Source: Epibacterium ulvae
GTDB taxonomy: Bacteria > Pseudomonadota > Alphaproteobacteria > Rhodobacterales > Rhodobacteraceae
NCBI RefSeq assembly: GCF_900102795.1
Contig: NZ_FMWG01000005.1
Span: 186,001 to 250,000 of the forward strand
Length of the DNA: 64,000 nt
Direction: 5' to 3'
A model generated the notes under the pieces. It was not told the origin of the DNA. It saw nothing but the letters and a program-made list of their open reading frames with translations, and ran no database searches. Shown piece by piece: positions 1-8,686 of the stretch (the first letter of the stretch is position 1; every line of letters starts with the position of its first letter). A program made the position numbers and the translations under genes.

Positions 1-15
1 TCACCGAATGGTAGC

Positions 16-90
16 GCGGGCGTAGCTCAGGGGTAGAGCATAACCTTGCCAAGGTTAGGGTCGGGCGTTCGAATCGCCTCGCCCGCTCCA
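16..90 (+). tRNA. tRNA-Gly (GCC), copy 1
   Basis: Cloverleaf with acceptor strands gcgggcg and cgcccgc, an anticodon loop reading GCC between aacctt and aaggtt, a T-loop gttcgaatc and an encoded CCA. It decodes GGC/GGU. The length is 75 nt including CCA. It is identical to the second copy 322 bases downstream. Confidence 0.97.
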
Positions 91-337
91 TTTGGTAAAC
101 CTTGAAGGCTGAAAAACTCTCTAAAAATTCATCTTCGTTCGACATCACTTTAATGATATGTCGTGACTTGGTGCGCCGTTCAAACCCGGACCTACTGGCT
201 TTCATTGCTGAAAGATCCATCTTACATATTGCGCGCCCCTGATGAGATAAATTTTACAGAATTACAGCTAGCGCACCGCACTTTTTGCTTGCAGGCGTGA
301 AGACCTTCGCCTAAAAGCGCCCTCACCGAATGGTAGC

Positions 338-412
338 GCGGGCGTAGCTCAGGGGTAGAGCATAACCTTGCCAAGGTTAGGGTCGGGCGTTCGAATCGCC
401 TCGCCCGCTCCA
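338..412 (+). tRNA. tRNA-Gly (GCC), copy 2
   Basis: Identical to the first copy over all 75 bases, with the same flanks. A hairpin followed by a T-run lies 13 bases after the CCA, so this copy probably ends the transcript. The two copies may be co-transcribed or each have its own promoter; the sequence does not settle this. Confidence 0.97.
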
Positions 413-424
413 TTTGGAAACAAC

Positions 425-448
425 AAGCCGTTCTTAGGGGCGGCTTTT
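425..448 (+). terminator. Rho-independent terminator after tRNA-Gly
   Basis: Stem aagccg (425-430) with cggctt (441-446), a 10-base loop, and a short T-run. It sits just after the second tRNA-Gly and before the aminotransferase. Confidence 0.6.
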
Positions 449-570
449 GTGTCTCTGGGCAAATGCACTAAGATCCAGACGGACCCTATTGCAATTTGCG
501 CCTCTCAAAGCCCCTTGCGACCTCTCTTCAAAGCTTGCACGCTCCTGATAAACAAATGAAGGAGTTTCTG

Positions 571-1926
571 ATGGCCCCTGTGGTTTACCCTACCACCAAC
601 CTGACAGCGACAGAGCAACTGGTTTTTGAACGTGGTGAAGGAATCTATATCTTTGACAACAAGGGAAAACGCTACATCGAAGGGCTCGCCGGGCTTTGGT
701 GTACGTCGCTAGGATATAGCAATCAGGAGGTGATTGATGCAATTACAGAGCAGTTAAACACCCTTCCCTTTTCCCATACCTTTGGCGGTAAAACACATCA
801 GCCGATCATGGATCTGGCCGAAAAAATACGTGAGATCGTACCAGTGGAAGATGCCTATGTGTTTTTCGGGAACTCAGGCTCTGATGCAAATGACAGTCAT
901 TACAAAATGCTGCGCTATTATTTCAACGCCATCGGGAAACCTGAAAAACGCAAGATCATCACGCGCGAACGAGGCTATCACGGCGTCACAGTGGCGGCAG
1001 GGTCTTTAACCTCTCTGCCTGCAAATCTGGCCCATTTTGATGCCCCGCTTGAGGCGTTGAGTATTCTTCGCACAGCTTCTCCGCATTACTATACAGGGCG
1101 TCGGGGAAACGAGACTGAGGAACAGTTTGTCGATCGCATATTGGAAGAATTAGAGACGCAAATTCAGCAGGAAGGCCCTGAAACAATCGCTGCGATGATC
1201 ATCGAACCGATTACAGGGGCGTCAGGTGTTATTGTTCCACCAAATGGCTATTACGAAAAGCTGCAAGCAATCCTGCGCAAACATGACATCCTGATCTGGG
1301 CAGATGAGGTGATTTGTGGCTTTGGACGGACCGGCAATGATTTCGGCTGCACCACGATGGGTATTCAGCCAGATCTGATGACATTCGCCAAACAGTTGAG
1401 CTCTGCTTACTTTCCAATTTCGGCAGCAGTCATTCCCGGCTGGATGTATGAAGCGATGATAGAGCCTTCAAACCAGGTGGGCGTATTTGGCCACGGGTTC
1501 ACCTATTCTGGCCACCCTGCAGCCTGTGCTGCAGCTTTGAAGACGCTCGAAATCTATGAACGTGACAATATGTTTGCTCATGCTGCAGAGGTTGGTGCAC
1601 ACCTGCAGCAAAGGCTGCGTGAGACCTTTGAAAGTCATCCACTGGTCGGGGAAGTGCGCGGGCGCGGTTTGATTGCCGCTCTTGAACTTGTGTCGAACAA
1701 AACCACAGGTGCAAGCTTTGACAAAGGCATTGCAGGCGCAACCGCGCAGCGTGCATGTGAAAAGCATGGCGTTATCTTGCGCGCCGTCGCTGGGAATGCG
1801 CTCGCCTTTTGTCCGCCACTGATCATAACAACCAAGCAGGTGGACGATATGGTTGCAGCGGTCTCTGTCGCCCTAGACGAAACCTATGGCATCTTAAGAG
1901 AACAAAATCTGATTCATATTGGCTAA
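571..1926 (+). CDS. Class III PLP-dependent aminotransferase (omega-transaminase type)
   Basis: A 451-residue fold-type I class III aminotransferase that probably moves an amino group from an omega-amine or omega-amino acid to pyruvate or a similar keto acid in the cytoplasm. The PLP-binding segment DEVICGFGRTG (about residues 254-264) is followed by the likely Schiff-base lysine in TFAKQLSSAYFP. GNSGSDAND and the late GHGFTYSGHP segment also fit the group. The start at 571 is chosen because aaggag lies 7 bases upstream; an in-frame ATG at 496 has no ribosome site. It matches the pyruvate-dependent omega-transaminases common in roseobacters. The substrate cannot be read from sequence, and it has no operon partner here. 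Confidence 0.88.
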   Translation: MAPVVYPTTNLTATEQLVFERGEGIYIFDNKGKRYIEGLAGLWCTSLGYSNQEVIDAITEQLNTLPFSHTFGGKTHQPIMDLAEKIREIVPVEDAYVFFGNSGSDANDSHYKMLRYYFNAIGKPEKRKIITRERGYHGVTVAAGSLTSLPANLAHFDAPLEALSILRTASPHYYTGRRGNETEEQFVDRILEELETQIQQEGPETIAAMIIEPITGASGVIVPPNGYYEKLQAILRKHDILIWADEVICGFGRTGNDFGCTTMGIQPDLMTFAKQLSSAYFPISAAVIPGWMYEAMIEPSNQVGVFGHGFTYSGHPAACAAALKTLEIYERDNMFAHAAEVGAHLQQRLRETFESHPLVGEVRGRGLIAALELVSNKTTGASFDKGIAGATAQRACEKHGVILRAVAGNALAFCPPLIITTKQVDDMVAAVSVALDETYGILREQNLIHIG

Positions 1927-2029
1927 AATCACAAACACGCGAGAGCGGGTATTGGTATTGTTTTTTGCTACTTCACGTTTTCATCAGTAAAAAATTATCC
2001 TCTTGCGCCTAAAATATGATCCGTAACGA

Positions 2030-2100
2030 GTGCGATGTTCGAACTAACCAGCCGAGCGCCTGGGTTGTCCAGTGTGCTCGGTTTGGCGATATGTTCGCAC
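2030..2100 (+). promoter_or_regulatory. Possible structured leader upstream of hisB
   Basis: In the 283-base gap before hisB, an outer stem GTGCGA (2030-2035) with TCGCAC (2095-2100) encloses a hairpin: ccgagc (2052-2057) with gctcgg (2076-2081), extended by ctgg/ccag around a gttgt loop. I do not recognise an Rfam family. No leader peptide rich in His codons was seen, so a classical his attenuator is not supported. Confidence 0.3.
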
Positions 2101-2209
2101 CCGATGTTCGCTCTGGATCATACGAATGAGGAACTCTGCGACGAAGGGTTGAGCCACCCCCTGCAAAACGCCTATAAGCGCAGCGCAGGACAGGAAGGAT
2201 CTGAGGCCC

Positions 2210-2797
2210 ATGCGAACAGCGACCATCACACGTGCGACAGCTGAGACAGATATCACCGTCGAAATTAATCTCGATGGCAGCGGCACATATGACATAAAGA
2301 CCGGTGTCGGTTTTTTTGATCACATGTTGGATCAACTGGCACGCCACTCTCTGATTGATATGAAAATCCGTGCAAAAGGCGATTATCACATTGATGATCA
2401 CCACACCGTCGAAGACACTGGCATCGCCCTTGGTCAGGCACTTGCGCAGGCTCTGGGTGACAAAAAAGGCATCAATCGTTACGGCGAATGCCACCTGCCC
2501 ATGGATGATGCACAGGTGCGCTGTGCACTGGATCTGTCTGCCCGTCCGTTTCTTGTCTGGTCACTGGATCTGCCCACACAAAAAATCGGCACTTTTGATA
2601 CTGAACTGGTGCGTGAGTTCTTTCAGGCCTTTGCAACACATGGCGGCATTACCCTGCACATCGATCAGCTGCACGGATTTAACAGCCATCACATTGTTGA
2701 AGCCGCATTCAAAGCCGTCGCGCGCGCGCTGCGCGTGGCTGTAGAAACAGACCCACGCAAAGCCGATGCGATCCCATCTACCAAAGGTGCACTGTAA
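2210..2797 (+). CDS. hisB: Imidazoleglycerol-phosphate dehydratase
   Basis: Monofunctional HisB of 195 residues, which dehydrates imidazole-glycerol phosphate to imidazole-acetol phosphate in histidine synthesis. The metal-binding motifs are present: [13 protein letters not shown] near residues 34-46, DDHHTVEDT near 63-71, and a second [10 protein letters not shown] near 163. It lacks the phosphatase domain of the enterobacterial fusion, as expected for alphaproteobacteria. gagg lies 8 bases before the ATG. Its last base is the first base of the hisH start codon, so the two are translationally coupled. Confidence 0.97.
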   Translation: MRTATITRATAETDITVEINLDGSGTYDIKTGVGFFDHMLDQLARHSLIDMKIRAKGDYHIDDHHTVEDTGIALGQALAQALGDKKGINRYGECHLPMDDAQVRCALDLSARPFLVWSLDLPTQKIGTFDTELVREFFQAFATHGGITLHIDQLHGFNSHHIVEAAFKAVARALRVAVETDPRKADAIPSTKGAL

Positions 2798-3435
2798 TGC
2801 TGACCGCCATCATTGACTACGAAAGCGGCAATCTGCACTCCGCTGAAAAAGCCTTCCAAAGGATGGCGCGTGAAGTTGATGCAGGTGAGGTTGTGGTCAC
2901 ATCTGATGCAGATGTGGTGGCCAAGGCAGATAGGCTGGTCTTGCCCGGCGACGGGGCCTTTCCGGCCTGTGCTGCGGAGTTGCGCGGCCACAAGGGTATT
3001 TATGACGCGCTGGTCGAAGCTGTCGAAGTCAAAGGGCGCCCTTTTCTTGGCATTTGCGTTGGTATGCAACTGATGGCCAGTAAAGGCCTAGAATACACTG
3101 AAACCGCAGGGTTGGATTGGATCGAAGGGGATGTGGTCAAGATCGCGCCTAAAGATCCCAGCCTCAAGGTGCCGCATATGGGCTGGAATGATCTTGTGAT
3201 CACCTCAGATCACCCAGTCTTTGACGGCGTTACATCAGGCGATCACTGCTACTTCGTGCATTCTTACCATTTTCGAGTTGCAAAACCGGACGAACGGCTT
3301 GCCCATGTGGATTATGCAGGTGATGTCACTGCAATCATCGGTCGCGATACGATGCTGGGCATGCAATTCCACCCGGAAAAAAGTCAGGACGTTGGCCTGC
3401 GCATGCTGGGCAACTTCCTAAAATGGGCCCCTTGA
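2797..3435 (+). CDS. hisH: Imidazole glycerol phosphate synthase, glutamine amidotransferase subunit
   Basis: Class I glutaminase of 212 residues. It supplies ammonia to the HisF cyclase, coded about 3.6 kb downstream. The nucleophile elbow is GICVGMQLMAS (Cys near residue 86), the triad His/Glu lie in QFHPEKSQ, and an oxyanion-strand VLPGDGAFP is seen near residue 49. It overlaps hisB by one base. A strong hairpin follows 20 bases after the stop, so the hisBH transcript may end there. Confidence 0.97.
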   Translation: MLTAIIDYESGNLHSAEKAFQRMAREVDAGEVVVTSDADVVAKADRLVLPGDGAFPACAAELRGHKGIYDALVEAVEVKGRPFLGICVGMQLMASKGLEYTETAGLDWIEGDVVKIAPKDPSLKVPHMGWNDLVITSDHPVFDGVTSGDHCYFVHSYHFRVAKPDERLAHVDYAGDVTAIIGRDTMLGMQFHPEKSQDVGLRMLGNFLKWAP

Positions 3436-3454
3436 TCAGACAAAGCCAATATAC

Positions 3455-3479
3455 ATCAGGCCTTGCGTTTAGGCCTGAT
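3455..3479 (+). terminator. Stem-loop after hisH
   Basis: Perfect 9-bp stem atcaggcct/aggcctgat around a 7-base loop, 20 bases after the hisH stop. No T-run follows, so it could be a Rho-dependent end or an RNA-stabilising hairpin. The left arm also covers the end of the decayed reverse-strand frame. Confidence 0.4.
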
Positions 3480-3865
3480 ATCCGTGCTGAACTCCGCGCA
3501 GTTTGACAGGCGATACCCTAAAAATTTTCGAAACGCACGGGCAAACGGCTCTGGGAAACCATAGGCAAAGCGACCAGAAACTGCTTCTACGCGGGCACCT
3601 GTTTCTAAATCTTGTTGTGCAAAACCCAATGGCTATCGCCTGAGATAGCCCATTGGAGTTTCACCAACTGTCGACATAAAAGCCTCGCCCAACGGGTTGA
3701 CCACAGATTGCGCGCCAAATTCCTGTGTCACAACTTCGGCCTGCATCAGATTGAGCAAAGCCTCCTCATCTGAGCCTGAAGAGATATCGTAGGAAATGCG
3801 GTAAGGAAACGCTCTTCACCGCGGAATTGTGAAGGATTTTCAGAACCAGCTTCTGGACAGATCGT
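3456..3865 (-). pseudogene. Possible decayed reverse-strand coding region
   Basis: The 460-base gap after hisH has no intact plus-strand gene. Read on the minus strand it gives protein-like stretches in two frames: one containing SQFRGEERFLTAF, then after a one-base shift a 56-residue run YRISYDISSGSDEEALLNLM... that ends in a TAG near 3640, then a further open run with FPEPFARAFRKFLGYRL ending near 3456. That pattern (a frameshift plus an in-frame stop) suggests a dead gene. I do not recognise the family, and chance open frames remain possible. Confidence 0.3.
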
Positions 3866-3895
3866 TGACAATCCGGCACATCCAACAAACTGCGT

Positions 3896-4165
3896 TTGTG
3901 CCGGAATTTCAACTTGTTTGTACGCTTAGAAAAATTTGATCATGTCGAAGGCCAGCACCGCTATTGCAGTCTGGGCCTCAGCCAGACCCTGTTTGGGGAA
4001 TGGTGTGTCGAACGCAGCAACGGCCCCTTAGGTGAAACCGGGGGCAGTATCAGACGATGGTATTTCACATCATATGGCGAAGCCTTGATGTTGTTGGAAA
4101 ACAGTCGCGATCGACAATTGCGGCGTGGCTTTGTCCCCATTCCTGTACAACTTGGCCTGTTCTAA
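3896..4165 (+). CDS. Small WGR-domain protein
   Basis: About 89 residues, nearly all one WGR domain, a nucleic-acid-binding module named after its Trp-Gly-Arg core and also found in PARPs and bacterial MolR-like proteins. Conserved landmarks are LFGEWCVER near residues 32-40, then GSIRRWYFTSYGEALMLLE. The usual RxWGRIG core is altered to SNGPLGETGG, so the eponymous WGR triplet is lost. The start is unsure: TTG at 3896 is the best candidate and no good ribosome site precedes it. It sits alone between hisH and hisA. Confidence 0.65.
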   Translation: MCRNFNLFVRLEKFDHVEGQHRYCSLGLSQTLFGEWCVERSNGPLGETGGSIRRWYFTSYGEALMLLENSRDRQLRRGFVPIPVQLGLF

Positions 4166-4249
4166 TCCCACGTAGACCACCAAAACCGTTGTATTAGATC
4201 GCCAAGCGGTGCAAAAGGCCAACGACAGTTTCACGACAGGACCAAGACG

Positions 4250-4972
4250 ATGATCCTCTACCCAGCGATTGACCTAAAAGATGGACAGGCCGTGCGCCTT
4301 TTGCACGGCGATATGGACAAAACAACTGTCTTTAATGACAATCCTGCCGCGCAAGCGCTGGAGTTTGTTGAGGCCGGATGTGACTGGTTGCATCTTGTCG
4401 ATCTCAACGGTGCCTTTGCCGGAGAGCCGGTCAATGCAGCGCCAGTCGAAGAAATCCTTGCCCAGTGTAAAGTCCCTGCCCAACTGGGGGGCGGCATCCG
4501 CGATATGAGCACAATCGAACGTTGGCTGGACAAAGGCCTCGCACGTGTCATTCTGGGCACTGTAGCGGTTGAAAATCCTGATCTCGTTAAAGACGCCGCA
4601 CGCAACTTTCCCGGCAAAGTTGCTGTAGGGATTGATGCCCGCAACGGTAAAGTCGCCACCAAAGGCTGGGCAGAAGAAACAGATGTCTTGGTCACAGACC
4701 TCGCCAAATCCTTCGAAGATGCAGGTGTCGCAGCGATTATCTATACCGATATTTTGCGCGATGGGGCTATGAAAGGGCCAAATGTGCAAGCAACGGCAGA
4801 TCTCGCCCGTGCGGTCTCTATTCCGGTGATCGCCTCTGGTGGCGTCTCGTCGCTGGCAGATTTGGAAGCGCTCAAATCCTGTGGAGCTCCTTTGAATGGT
4901 GCGATCTCAGGGCGGGCACTTTATGATGGCGCGATTGATCTGAAAGAGGCCCTTGAAGTTCTGAAAACCTAA
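4250..4972 (+). CDS. hisA: ProFAR isomerase
   Basis: HisA of 240 residues, a (beta/alpha)8 barrel that opens the ribose of ProFAR to give PRFAR, the substrate of HisF-HisH. It starts [17 protein letters not shown] with the catalytic Asp at residue 8. The second catalytic Asp is in [14 protein letters not shown] near residue 170, and phosphate loops GGGIR (near 81) and SGGVSS (near 197) are present. Aggacc lies 8 bases before the ATG. It is separated from hisH by the WGR gene and from hisF by three non-his genes. Confidence 0.97.
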   Translation: MILYPAIDLKDGQAVRLLHGDMDKTTVFNDNPAAQALEFVEAGCDWLHLVDLNGAFAGEPVNAAPVEEILAQCKVPAQLGGGIRDMSTIERWLDKGLARVILGTVAVENPDLVKDAARNFPGKVAVGIDARNGKVATKGWAEETDVLVTDLAKSFEDAGVAAIIYTDILRDGAMKGPNVQATADLARAVSIPVIASGGVSSLADLEALKSCGAPLNGAISGRALYDGAIDLKEALEVLKT

Positions 4973-5034
4973 AATAGGTTCCAAAGTCCTCAGTGGCTGT
5001 TGCAAACTGGGGTGTGCCAAACACTGAATAAAGT

Positions 5035-5078
5035 AGTCGCCTTTTGCGTCCTTACGGTCATTTGATCAAAAGGCGACT
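5035..5078. terminator. Perfect 12-bp inverted repeat between hisA and DUF6653 gene
   Basis: agtcgccttttg (5035-5046) pairs fully with caaaaggcgact (5067-5078) across a 20-base loop, between two convergent genes. It can fold in transcripts from either side. The T-rich arm makes it plausible as a two-way terminator, though neither strand has a classical T-run right after the stem. Confidence 0.5.
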
Positions 5079-5105
5079 GTAAAAGAAGTTGTATGCTATA
5101 TAACT

Positions 5106-5615
5106 TTAATAGTCCCATTTTTGATATTCTGCATCGCGAGATTTCATCATCTCGTAGAGCCAGACCATGCGATCAAGATACCAACTCTTCCCTAAATAGG
5201 CCAAAGCTACACCTAAGACGGCGCCCCAGATAGAATAATAAATGATGGCCCAAGTCGCTATCATCACCCCAGTAAACGAGATGGTGTTCAGGATCTTATA
5301 TAGGGGAGTATCATGGATAACTGGGATTTCGACGATATCCCGGTTGAGGTAAACTCGTTCCCCCAAGACAGCCTTGGATGCCCAGTTTTTTGTTGATTTT
5401 GGCCGGTTAAATACGATCGGATTCAAAAACACCCACAGCAAGGCTGCGCCTGCCGGGATCAAACACCACCAACCGATCCAAAGACGGCTCCAGAACGCAA
5501 AGACAATGAGCGGCAGCACAGAATACCGCGTCCACACACTCCACGGGTTCGCGTGTTTCATCCAATTGTCGTCTGTTAAATTAAATACGCGGGCGATACG
5601 TCGTTCTAATGTCAT
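5106..5615 (-). CDS. DUF6653 family membrane protein
   Basis: A 169-residue protein that I place in the DUF6653 family (function unknown). Two hydrophobic pairs are visible: VLPLIVFAFWSRLWIGWWCLIPAGAALLWVFL near residues 33-65 and FTGVMIATWAIIYYSIWGAVLGVALAYLG near 114-142, with a polar middle region NRPKSTKNWASKAVLGERV. The N-terminus, RIARVFNLTDDNWMKHANPWSVWTRYS, and the acidic Trp-rich tail are typical of the family. It is convergent with hisA, and nothing around it suggests a role. Confidence 0.7.
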   Translation of the reverse strand: MTLERRIARVFNLTDDNWMKHANPWSVWTRYSVLPLIVFAFWSRLWIGWWCLIPAGAALLWVFLNPIVFNRPKSTKNWASKAVLGERVYLNRDIVEIPVIHDTPLYKILNTISFTGVMIATWAIIYYSIWGAVLGVALAYLGKSWYLDRMVWLYEMMKSRDAEYQKWDY

Positions 5616-5919
5616 AGATGCAAGCCAATCATTTATCGGCTTTCAGATAAGTTTAGCTTTGACGTAAAACAAGGCTGAGCCAGAACTGGAATCGACCAAC
5701 GGCCTCTTGTGGCCTGTCGATCACATGCCGTTAAGTTCTTAGGCGCACACAACATTAGCCCATCTAAAGTGAAGCGCACCTAAGAACTGGACTGGCTCTG
5801 TTCCAAAGCGAGACATCTTAATTGTTGCGTTCAAAATGTCGGCTTGCATCTTATAGCAAAGATAGCCTGTTAGGGGGGCCTGCAGTTCGGGCCACACCCC
5901 ATATTTTCTATCGGCCGTC
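5616..5919. other. Gene-free stretch with an inverted repeat
   Basis: About 300 bases without a credible gene. agttcttagg (5734-5743) pairs with cctaagaact (5779-5788), and the next bases (ggctctgttccaaag near 5793) resemble, but do not match, the outer ends of IS6-type elements. It may be a small decayed insertion between two minus-strand genes. No transposase sequence was found. Confidence 0.3.
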
Positions 5920-6363
5920 TTACTCAGCAGCAGCAGCTGTCAGCTTGCCCAATGCGCCTGTCATTTTAGCGACAAATGGTGCATCTGCAGCGATATCCAG
6001 ACCGCTGAACATCTCAGCTGGATCTTCATAGGTCAACCAAACCTGCCCATCGTCATCTTTGTAAGCGAGCACTTTCAAAGGCAGAAACAGGCCTGCACGT
6101 AGGTCAGATTGCATCGCGGGTGTGCCCAGCTTGGGGTTTCCAAACACCAAAAGCTGTGAATCGTTGAGCTCTAGATCAACCTTTGCCGCTCCACCTGCGT
6201 GATCTACGCGCGCAAAAACGGTTGCGCCAGCTTTAGCCAAAGCCGCTTCAAGGGCATCAAGCGAGGCTGAAACAGATTTCTGGCTGGGAACTTTGATCAG
6301 TTCGGCGGCGGCGGGGATTGCACTGGTCAAGGCAATAACTCCTGCTAATAGTAGTGACTTCAT
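5920..6363 (-). CDS. Exported DUF302 domain protein
   Basis: A 147-residue protein with a Sec signal peptide (MKSLLLAGVIALTSAIPAAAE, cleavage after AAA near residue 20) and one DUF302 domain. Family landmarks are the early repeated-helix part SVSASLDALEAALAKAGATVFARVDHAGGAAKV, then ELNDSQLLVFGNPKLGTPAMQ and the late LPLKVLAYKDDDGQVWLTYEDP. DUF302 proteins are small periplasmic or cytoplasmic folds of unknown function. Single-gene transcript, divergent from the DUF2867 gene. Confidence 0.85.
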   Translation of the reverse strand: MKSLLLAGVIALTSAIPAAAELIKVPSQKSVSASLDALEAALAKAGATVFARVDHAGGAAKVDLELNDSQLLVFGNPKLGTPAMQSDLRAGLFLPLKVLAYKDDDGQVWLTYEDPAEMFSGLDIAADAPFVAKMTGALGKLTAAAAE

Positions 6364-6567
6364 TTTAACTCCTCTAAAATAAGAATTCTGTGGTCAATTC
6401 ACATAAGACCAAACCGGCTGGCCAATCACTTTTTCGACATACCTATTTTATTCGATAGCCACAAAGACCCTATGCGACATTTTGCCCATCTGTGCGACAA
6501 CCCGGCACGGAGCCGTCCTACCGCAAATTATGTTTAACTGAGAGCATTCAAGCAGAGGAGTTTTACG

Positions 6568-7038
6568 ATGTCCCAGTTTTATAAAACACATTTGCCTTCT
6601 CAAGCAGGTGTATTTCAAATCCATCAATCCAACGACTTTTTAGACTGTTACGCGTGTCAGTCTGATCTATCTCTTATCAAGGCTGCGTCGCTGGCTATGC
6701 ATGTACCAGCGTGGACGCAATCTCTTTTGCAGTTACGTAACATGCTTGTTGCGCCATTGGGCCTGAAGAATACTCAAGATTTCGCGGAGCAACAGTCAGA
6801 GGCCTCGTCATCTCTACAATTCCCCATCACATACCAGACTGAAACAGAATTGCAGTATGGCTATGATGATCGCCATCTCAACTTCCGCATTACAGTTTTA
6901 AAGGAGGAAGGTCAGATTTTCCTATCCACCTGGGTACACACACATAATTTTTTTGGGAAAGCTTACCTCGCAACGATCATGCCTTTTCATACGGCAATCA
7001 TGCGCGCAGCTATCCGCCGTGTCGCAAAAGGCGAATAG
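6568..7038 (+). CDS. DUF2867 family protein
   Basis: A 156-residue soluble protein of the DUF2867 family (unknown biochemistry; related to the C-terminal part of some SDR-like proteins). Motifs seen: [32 protein letters not shown], then [13 protein letters not shown] and the late [25 protein letters not shown], which is the most typical segment. aggag lies 7-9 bases before the ATG. It ends 38 bases before hisF and may share its transcript. Confidence 0.75.
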   Translation: MSQFYKTHLPSQAGVFQIHQSNDFLDCYACQSDLSLIKAASLAMHVPAWTQSLLQLRNMLVAPLGLKNTQDFAEQQSEASSSLQFPITYQTETELQYGYDDRHLNFRITVLKEEGQIFLSTWVHTHNFFGKAYLATIMPFHTAIMRAAIRRVAKGE

Positions 7039-7076
7039 GACTTTTCTCATCCGTTGTTTCGCGCCATAACAGCGCC

Positions 7077-7838
7077 ATGTTAAAGACCCGTATCATACCC
7101 TGCCTTGACGTTGCTGATGGCCGCGTGGTCAAGGGCGTAAACTTCGTTGGCCTGCGCGACGCAGGCGATCCAGTTGAATCCGCCAAAGCTTATGATGCTG
7201 CTGGCGCGGATGAAATTTGTTTCCTCGACATCCACGCAACGCATGAAAACCGCGGCACAATGTTCGATATGGTTCGCCGAACCGCAGAACAGTGTTTCGT
7301 GCCCCTGACAGTGGGCGGCGGTGTTCGCAGCAAAGAAGATGTACGTGCTTTGTTACTTGCAGGGGCTGACAAGGTTTCGTTCAATTCTGCAGCTGTGGCA
7401 AACCCCGATGTGATTGCTGAAAGCGCAGATCAATTCGGCAGCCAATGCATTATCTGTGCGATTGACGCAAAAACCGTTTCTCCCGGCAAATGGGAAATCT
7501 TCACCCATGGCGGCCGAAAGGGGACCGGCATCGACGCGGTGGAGTTTGCCAAAACTGTGGTGGCAAAAGGTGCCGGGGAAATTCTGCTGACATCAATGGA
7601 TCGCGACGGCACAAAATCAGGATTTAACCTGCCACTGACACGCGCAATTTCAGATGCCGTTGATGTGCCCGTTATCGCATCTGGTGGCGTGGGCAATCTG
7701 GATCATTTAGTCGAAGGTGTGACCGAAGGCCGTGCAAATGCTGTTTTGGCTGCGTCCATTTTCCACTTTGGCGAATATACAATTCAAGAAGCCAAAGAGC
7801 ATATGATCGCCAAAGGCATCCCGATGCGTCTTACCTAA
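7077..7838 (+). CDS. hisF: Imidazole glycerol phosphate synthase, cyclase subunit
   Basis: HisF of 253 residues, a (beta/alpha)8 barrel that pairs with HisH and turns PRFAR plus ammonia into IGP and AICAR. It starts [23 protein letters not shown] with the catalytic Asp at residue 11. The second catalytic Asp is in [13 protein letters not shown] near residue 177-183, and phosphate loops GGGVR (near 82) and SGGVGN (near 203) are present. It is followed 13 bases later by hisE in the same direction. Confidence 0.97.
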   Translation: MLKTRIIPCLDVADGRVVKGVNFVGLRDAGDPVESAKAYDAAGADEICFLDIHATHENRGTMFDMVRRTAEQCFVPLTVGGGVRSKEDVRALLLAGADKVSFNSAAVANPDVIAESADQFGSQCIICAIDAKTVSPGKWEIFTHGGRKGTGIDAVEFAKTVVAKGAGEILLTSMDRDGTKSGFNLPLTRAISDAVDVPVIASGGVGNLDHLVEGVTEGRANAVLAASIFHFGEYTIQEAKEHMIAKGIPMRLT

Positions 7839-7851
7839 AGGACAACCAGCT

Positions 7852-8169
7852 ATGAGTGTATTAGACGAATTGACCCGCACAATCGCTGAACGCGCATCAG
7901 CTGACCCGTCCAGCAGCTGGACCGCAAAACTGTTGTCCAAAGGTCCAGAAAAATGCGCGGAGAAGTTTGGCGAAGAAGCTGTAGAAGCCATCATTGAAGC
8001 GGTCAAAGGCAACCGCGAAGGCGTGATTTCTGAAAGTGCTGACGTGATGTTCCACCTGCTCGTCATGCTTCAATCACAAGGGATTGCGTTTGAAGACGTG
8101 CTCAACGAGCTTGCGCAACGTCAAGGGATCAGCGGCATCGACGAAAAAGCCGCGCGCCCTGCAAGCTAA
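7852..8169 (+). CDS. hisE: Phosphoribosyl-ATP pyrophosphatase
   Basis: Monofunctional HisE of 105 residues, which hydrolyses PR-ATP to PR-AMP in the second step of histidine synthesis. The MazG-like four-helix core is visible, with metal ligands in EKCAEKFGEEAVEAIIEA (near residues 35-52) and ESADVMFHLLVML (near 62-75). aaagga lies about 8 bases before the ATG, and it is closely linked to hisF. Its stop codon overlaps by four bases the stop of the convergent CoA-binding gene. Confidence 0.95.
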   Translation: MSVLDELTRTIAERASADPSSSWTAKLLSKGPEKCAEKFGEEAVEAIIEAVKGNREGVISESADVMFHLLVMLQSQGIAFEDVLNELAQRQGISGIDEKAARPAS

Positions 8170-8612
8170 CCTTTGATTTCAGGCAGAGTTTTCTCGCCGT
8201 ATAGCCGTGGGAATTCGATCTTGGGGCAGCGGTCCTGTATCACCCGCATGCCTTGTGCTTCTGCCAGATCCGCAGCCTCCGCATTGAAAATGCCAAGCTG
8301 CATCCAAACGGTTTGCAAACCTGGAAGAGCTTCAATTGCGTCTTCAACAACTGAAAGCACGTGATCACTGCGGCGAAAGATATCAATCATGTCAACGGTA
8401 TGCTGGATGTCAGACAGGTGAGCGACAACGGGTTCGCCAAACATCATCCGACCCGGATGCCCGGGGTTAACTCCGATAATCTTATAGCCACGTGCGCGTA
8501 GATAAGCGCCGACATAATGGCTTGGCCGTTCTGGTTTGGGAGATGCGCCGATCACAGCGATCGTGCGTGTCTCTTTGAATATGTCATCAAGAATTTTATC
8601 AACTGAGCTCAT
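8166..8612 (-). CDS. CoA-binding (YccU-like) Rossmann protein
   Basis: A 148-residue single-domain CoA-binding fold of the YccU group. The start at 8612 gives MSSVDKILDDIFKETRTIAVIGASPKPERPS, with the nucleotide loop AVIGASP and the typical YVGAYLRARGYKIIGVNPGH. VDMIDIFRRSD and the C-terminal QDRCPKIEFPRLYG also fit the family. An upstream in-frame ATG at 8639 would add nine residues and is less like relatives. The function in the cell is not established. Its stop overlaps that of hisE. Confidence 0.88.
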   Translation of the reverse strand: MSSVDKILDDIFKETRTIAVIGASPKPERPSHYVGAYLRARGYKIIGVNPGHPGRMMFGEPVVAHLSDIQHTVDMIDIFRRSDHVLSVVEDAIEALPGLQTVWMQLGIFNAEAADLAEAQGMRVIQDRCPKIEFPRLYGEKTLPEIKG

Positions 8613-8654
8613 AATTGCATCTCTGATTGCGCGGTGCATTTGCGACTACAGTTT

Positions 8655-8686
8655 AAAGAAAAAAGCGCCCAGTCAATGCTGGGCGC
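8655..8686 (-). terminator. Rho-independent terminator downstream of the YHS gene
   Basis: Perfect 8-bp stem gcgcccag (8665-8672)/ctgggcgc (8679-8686) with a 6-base loop. Read on the minus strand it is followed by a six-base T-run (the A-run at 8659-8664). It ends transcripts coming from the YHS gene before the CoA-binding gene. Confidence 0.85.

Larger units (their letters stand above)
1..417 (+). repeat. Direct duplication carrying two tRNA-Gly genes
   Basis: Bases 1-95 recur at 323-417 with a constant offset of 322 bases. The shared unit covers a short 5' flank, the whole tRNA-Gly and the first bases after its CCA. The sequence between the copies is not repeated. Copy 1 begins at the window edge, so the unit may extend further left. 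Confidence 0.9.

Noticed and set aside
2035-2244. Open frames over the hisB leader
   Set aside because: They have no ribosome site, overlap the hisB start in another frame and show no protein-like pattern. The base-paired structure explains the region better.
5793-5810. IS6-type terminal repeat
   Set aside because: The resemblance is short and inexact and there is no partner repeat or transposase nearby.
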